Assembly: GCA_015486705.1 (NCBI GenBank)
Contig: WFRG01000053.1
Span: 1 to 6,760 of the forward strand
Length of the DNA stretch: 6,760 bases
Source of the DNA: Hippea sp.
GTDB taxonomy: Bacteria > Campylobacterota_A > Desulfurellia > Desulfurellales > Hippeaceae
Direction: 5' to 3'
Shown in pieces: positions 5,904 through 6,760 of the stretch. The first letter of the stretch is position 1, and every line of letters begins with the position of its first letter. The position numbers and the translations under genes were made by a program. Under the pieces are notes generated by a model. It ran no database searches. It had not been told where the DNA came from and saw only the letters and a list, made by a program, of their open reading frames with translations.

Positions 5904-6760
5904 ATGAAGTTTAAGAGATTGTTGGCTTTAAGCTGCGCTGCTCTATTTATAGGCTCTTATGCGCACGCACAAAACAACACGATTGTCGTTACAGCAACAA
6001 GAACACAGACGGAGATCTTGAAAACACCCTCTCCTGTAAATGTGGTTACACAGAAGCAGATGCAAAAACAGGGGACAATATTTGTTAAAGACGCGCTAAA
6101 GTACGTTCCGGGCGTTTCCGTGATTTCAAATGGTGCGTTTGGTGGTAAAACAAGTGTTTATATGATGGGACTGTCAAACGAATACATAAAAACACTAATA
6201 GATGGTGTTGACGTTTCAGACATTTCACAACCACAACCTTACTATGATTTTACAAATTTATTGCCAAACGGGATAAATAGAATTGAAATTGTTCAGGGTG
6301 CGCAAAGTGGCCTGTACGGCGCAAACGCCGTCGGTGGTGTGATAAACATAATCACAAAAAAGGGCAAAGGCAAACCCTACGTAAAGTACACGCAGGAAGC
6401 TGGCTCTTACAGCACATACAAAGAGTCTGCTGAAACAGGCGGCAAAATTAACAACGTCAGCTTCTACTTTAATGCATTGAGACTTGACACAAGAGGCATA
6501 TCAAAGATGGATAAATACAACCCTAATAACAACTCATACTCAAGGGGCGATGAGGATGATTCGTATCATCAAACAGCACTAAACACGCGCTTAGAGTACG
6601 ATTTCGACAATTCTATGAACATTGGAACCGTGTTGATGTGGAGTAAAACGAGGGATTATTTGGATAATGGGTGGTATATAACACCATCTTACGAATATCT
6701 GCCTGATGATGACGCTTCATCTAATAATACACCTTCAGCAAAAAGCCTGAGGCTAATAGA
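5904..6760 (+). CDS. btuB: TonB-dependent outer-membrane receptor, probable cobalamin transporter (BtuB-like), 3' end outside window
   Basis: The receptor should import a scarce ligand across the outer membrane using TonB-ExbBD energy. The reading frame is open from ATG 5904 to the window end (285 codons). Residues 1-22 are a Sec signal peptide (KFKR, hydrophobic core, AHA|Q cleavage). A TonB box follows at once (NTIVVTATRTQTE, 25-37), close to the BtuB form DTLVVTANR. The plug spans about 38-155: VKDALKYVPGV, TLIDGV (97-102), INRIEIVQG (124-132) and LYGANAVGGVINIITKKG (137-154). Beta-barrel sequence rich in Tyr, Asn and Asp starts after about 158. Full receptors are about 600-700 residues, so more than half is missing. 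The substrate is inferred mainly from the B12 riboswitch heading the operon; siderophore or other corrinoid ligands remain possible. The plug has MMGL where many relatives have a conserved RG. Confidence 0.88.
   Translation, partial: MKFKRLLALSCAALFIGSYAHAQNNTIVVTATRTQTEILKTPSPVNVVTQKQMQKQGTIFVKDALKYVPGVSVISNGAFGGKTSVYMMGLSNEYIKTLIDGVDVSDISQPQPYYDFTNLLPNGINRIEIVQGAQSGLYGANAVGGVINIITKKGKGKPYVKYTQEAGSYSTYKESAETGGKINNVSFYFNALRLDTRGISKMDKYNPNNNSYSRGDEDDSYHQTALNTRLEYDFDNSMNIGTVLMWSKTRDYLDNGWYITPSYEYLPDDDASSNNTPSAKSLRLI

Overview
The window reads as a compact stretch of chromosome from an anaerobic, Gram-negative (diderm) bacterium. The evidence is an oxygen-sensitive class III ribonucleotide reductase with its radical-SAM activase, plus a TonB-dependent outer-membrane receptor. 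Arginine is written mostly with AGA/AGG and isoleucine often with ATA, and the proteins are rich in Lys and Glu; this is common in thermophiles. A thermophilic sulfur-reducing relative of the Campylobacterota/Desulfurella type would fit, but this is a guess and I cannot place the species from sequence alone. All genes are on the + strand.

Region 1 (1-2569) is a tight housekeeping cluster: the 3' part of galU (UDP-glucose synthesis), serS (seryl-tRNA synthetase) and pgeF/yfiH (laccase-domain peptidoglycan editing factor). galU and serS overlap by 7 nt, and serS and pgeF abut with no gap.

Region 2 (2550-2873) is regulatory. A near-consensus sigma-70 promoter (TTGACA-17 nt-TATAAA) lies across the end of pgeF and fires straight into a cobalamin (B12) riboswitch aptamer (about 2586-2764). 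The P13-like hairpin after the aptamer carries a GGGAGG ribosome site in its loop. That site faces not nrdD but an 8-codon mini-ORF (2790-2816). Just after the mini-ORF stop, AATCCCC can pair with the nrdD Shine-Dalgarno sequence. I therefore propose a two-step relay: B12 controls translation of the mini-ORF, and ribosomes on the mini-ORF open the nrdD start.

Region 3 (2874-6760) is the controlled operon: nrdD, a 58-residue ORF, nrdG and a BtuB-like TonB receptor (cut by the window end). The 689-residue NrdD has the ATP cone, the catalytic barrel and the zinc site but ends without the C-terminal glycyl radical motif. That motif (RVVGY plus the W-N-D-G-K-Q-E-E-F tail) sits alone in the 58-residue ORF, after an 88-nt gap that contains most of an octamer tandem repeat; the repeat supplies the nrdD stop codon. 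The class III reductase thus appears split, with the radical glycine on a small separate subunit.

The physiology is coherent. When B12 is scarce, the cell would turn on a B12-independent ribonucleotide reductase and a probable B12 importer together. This predicts a B12-dependent class II reductase (NrdJ) elsewhere in the genome.
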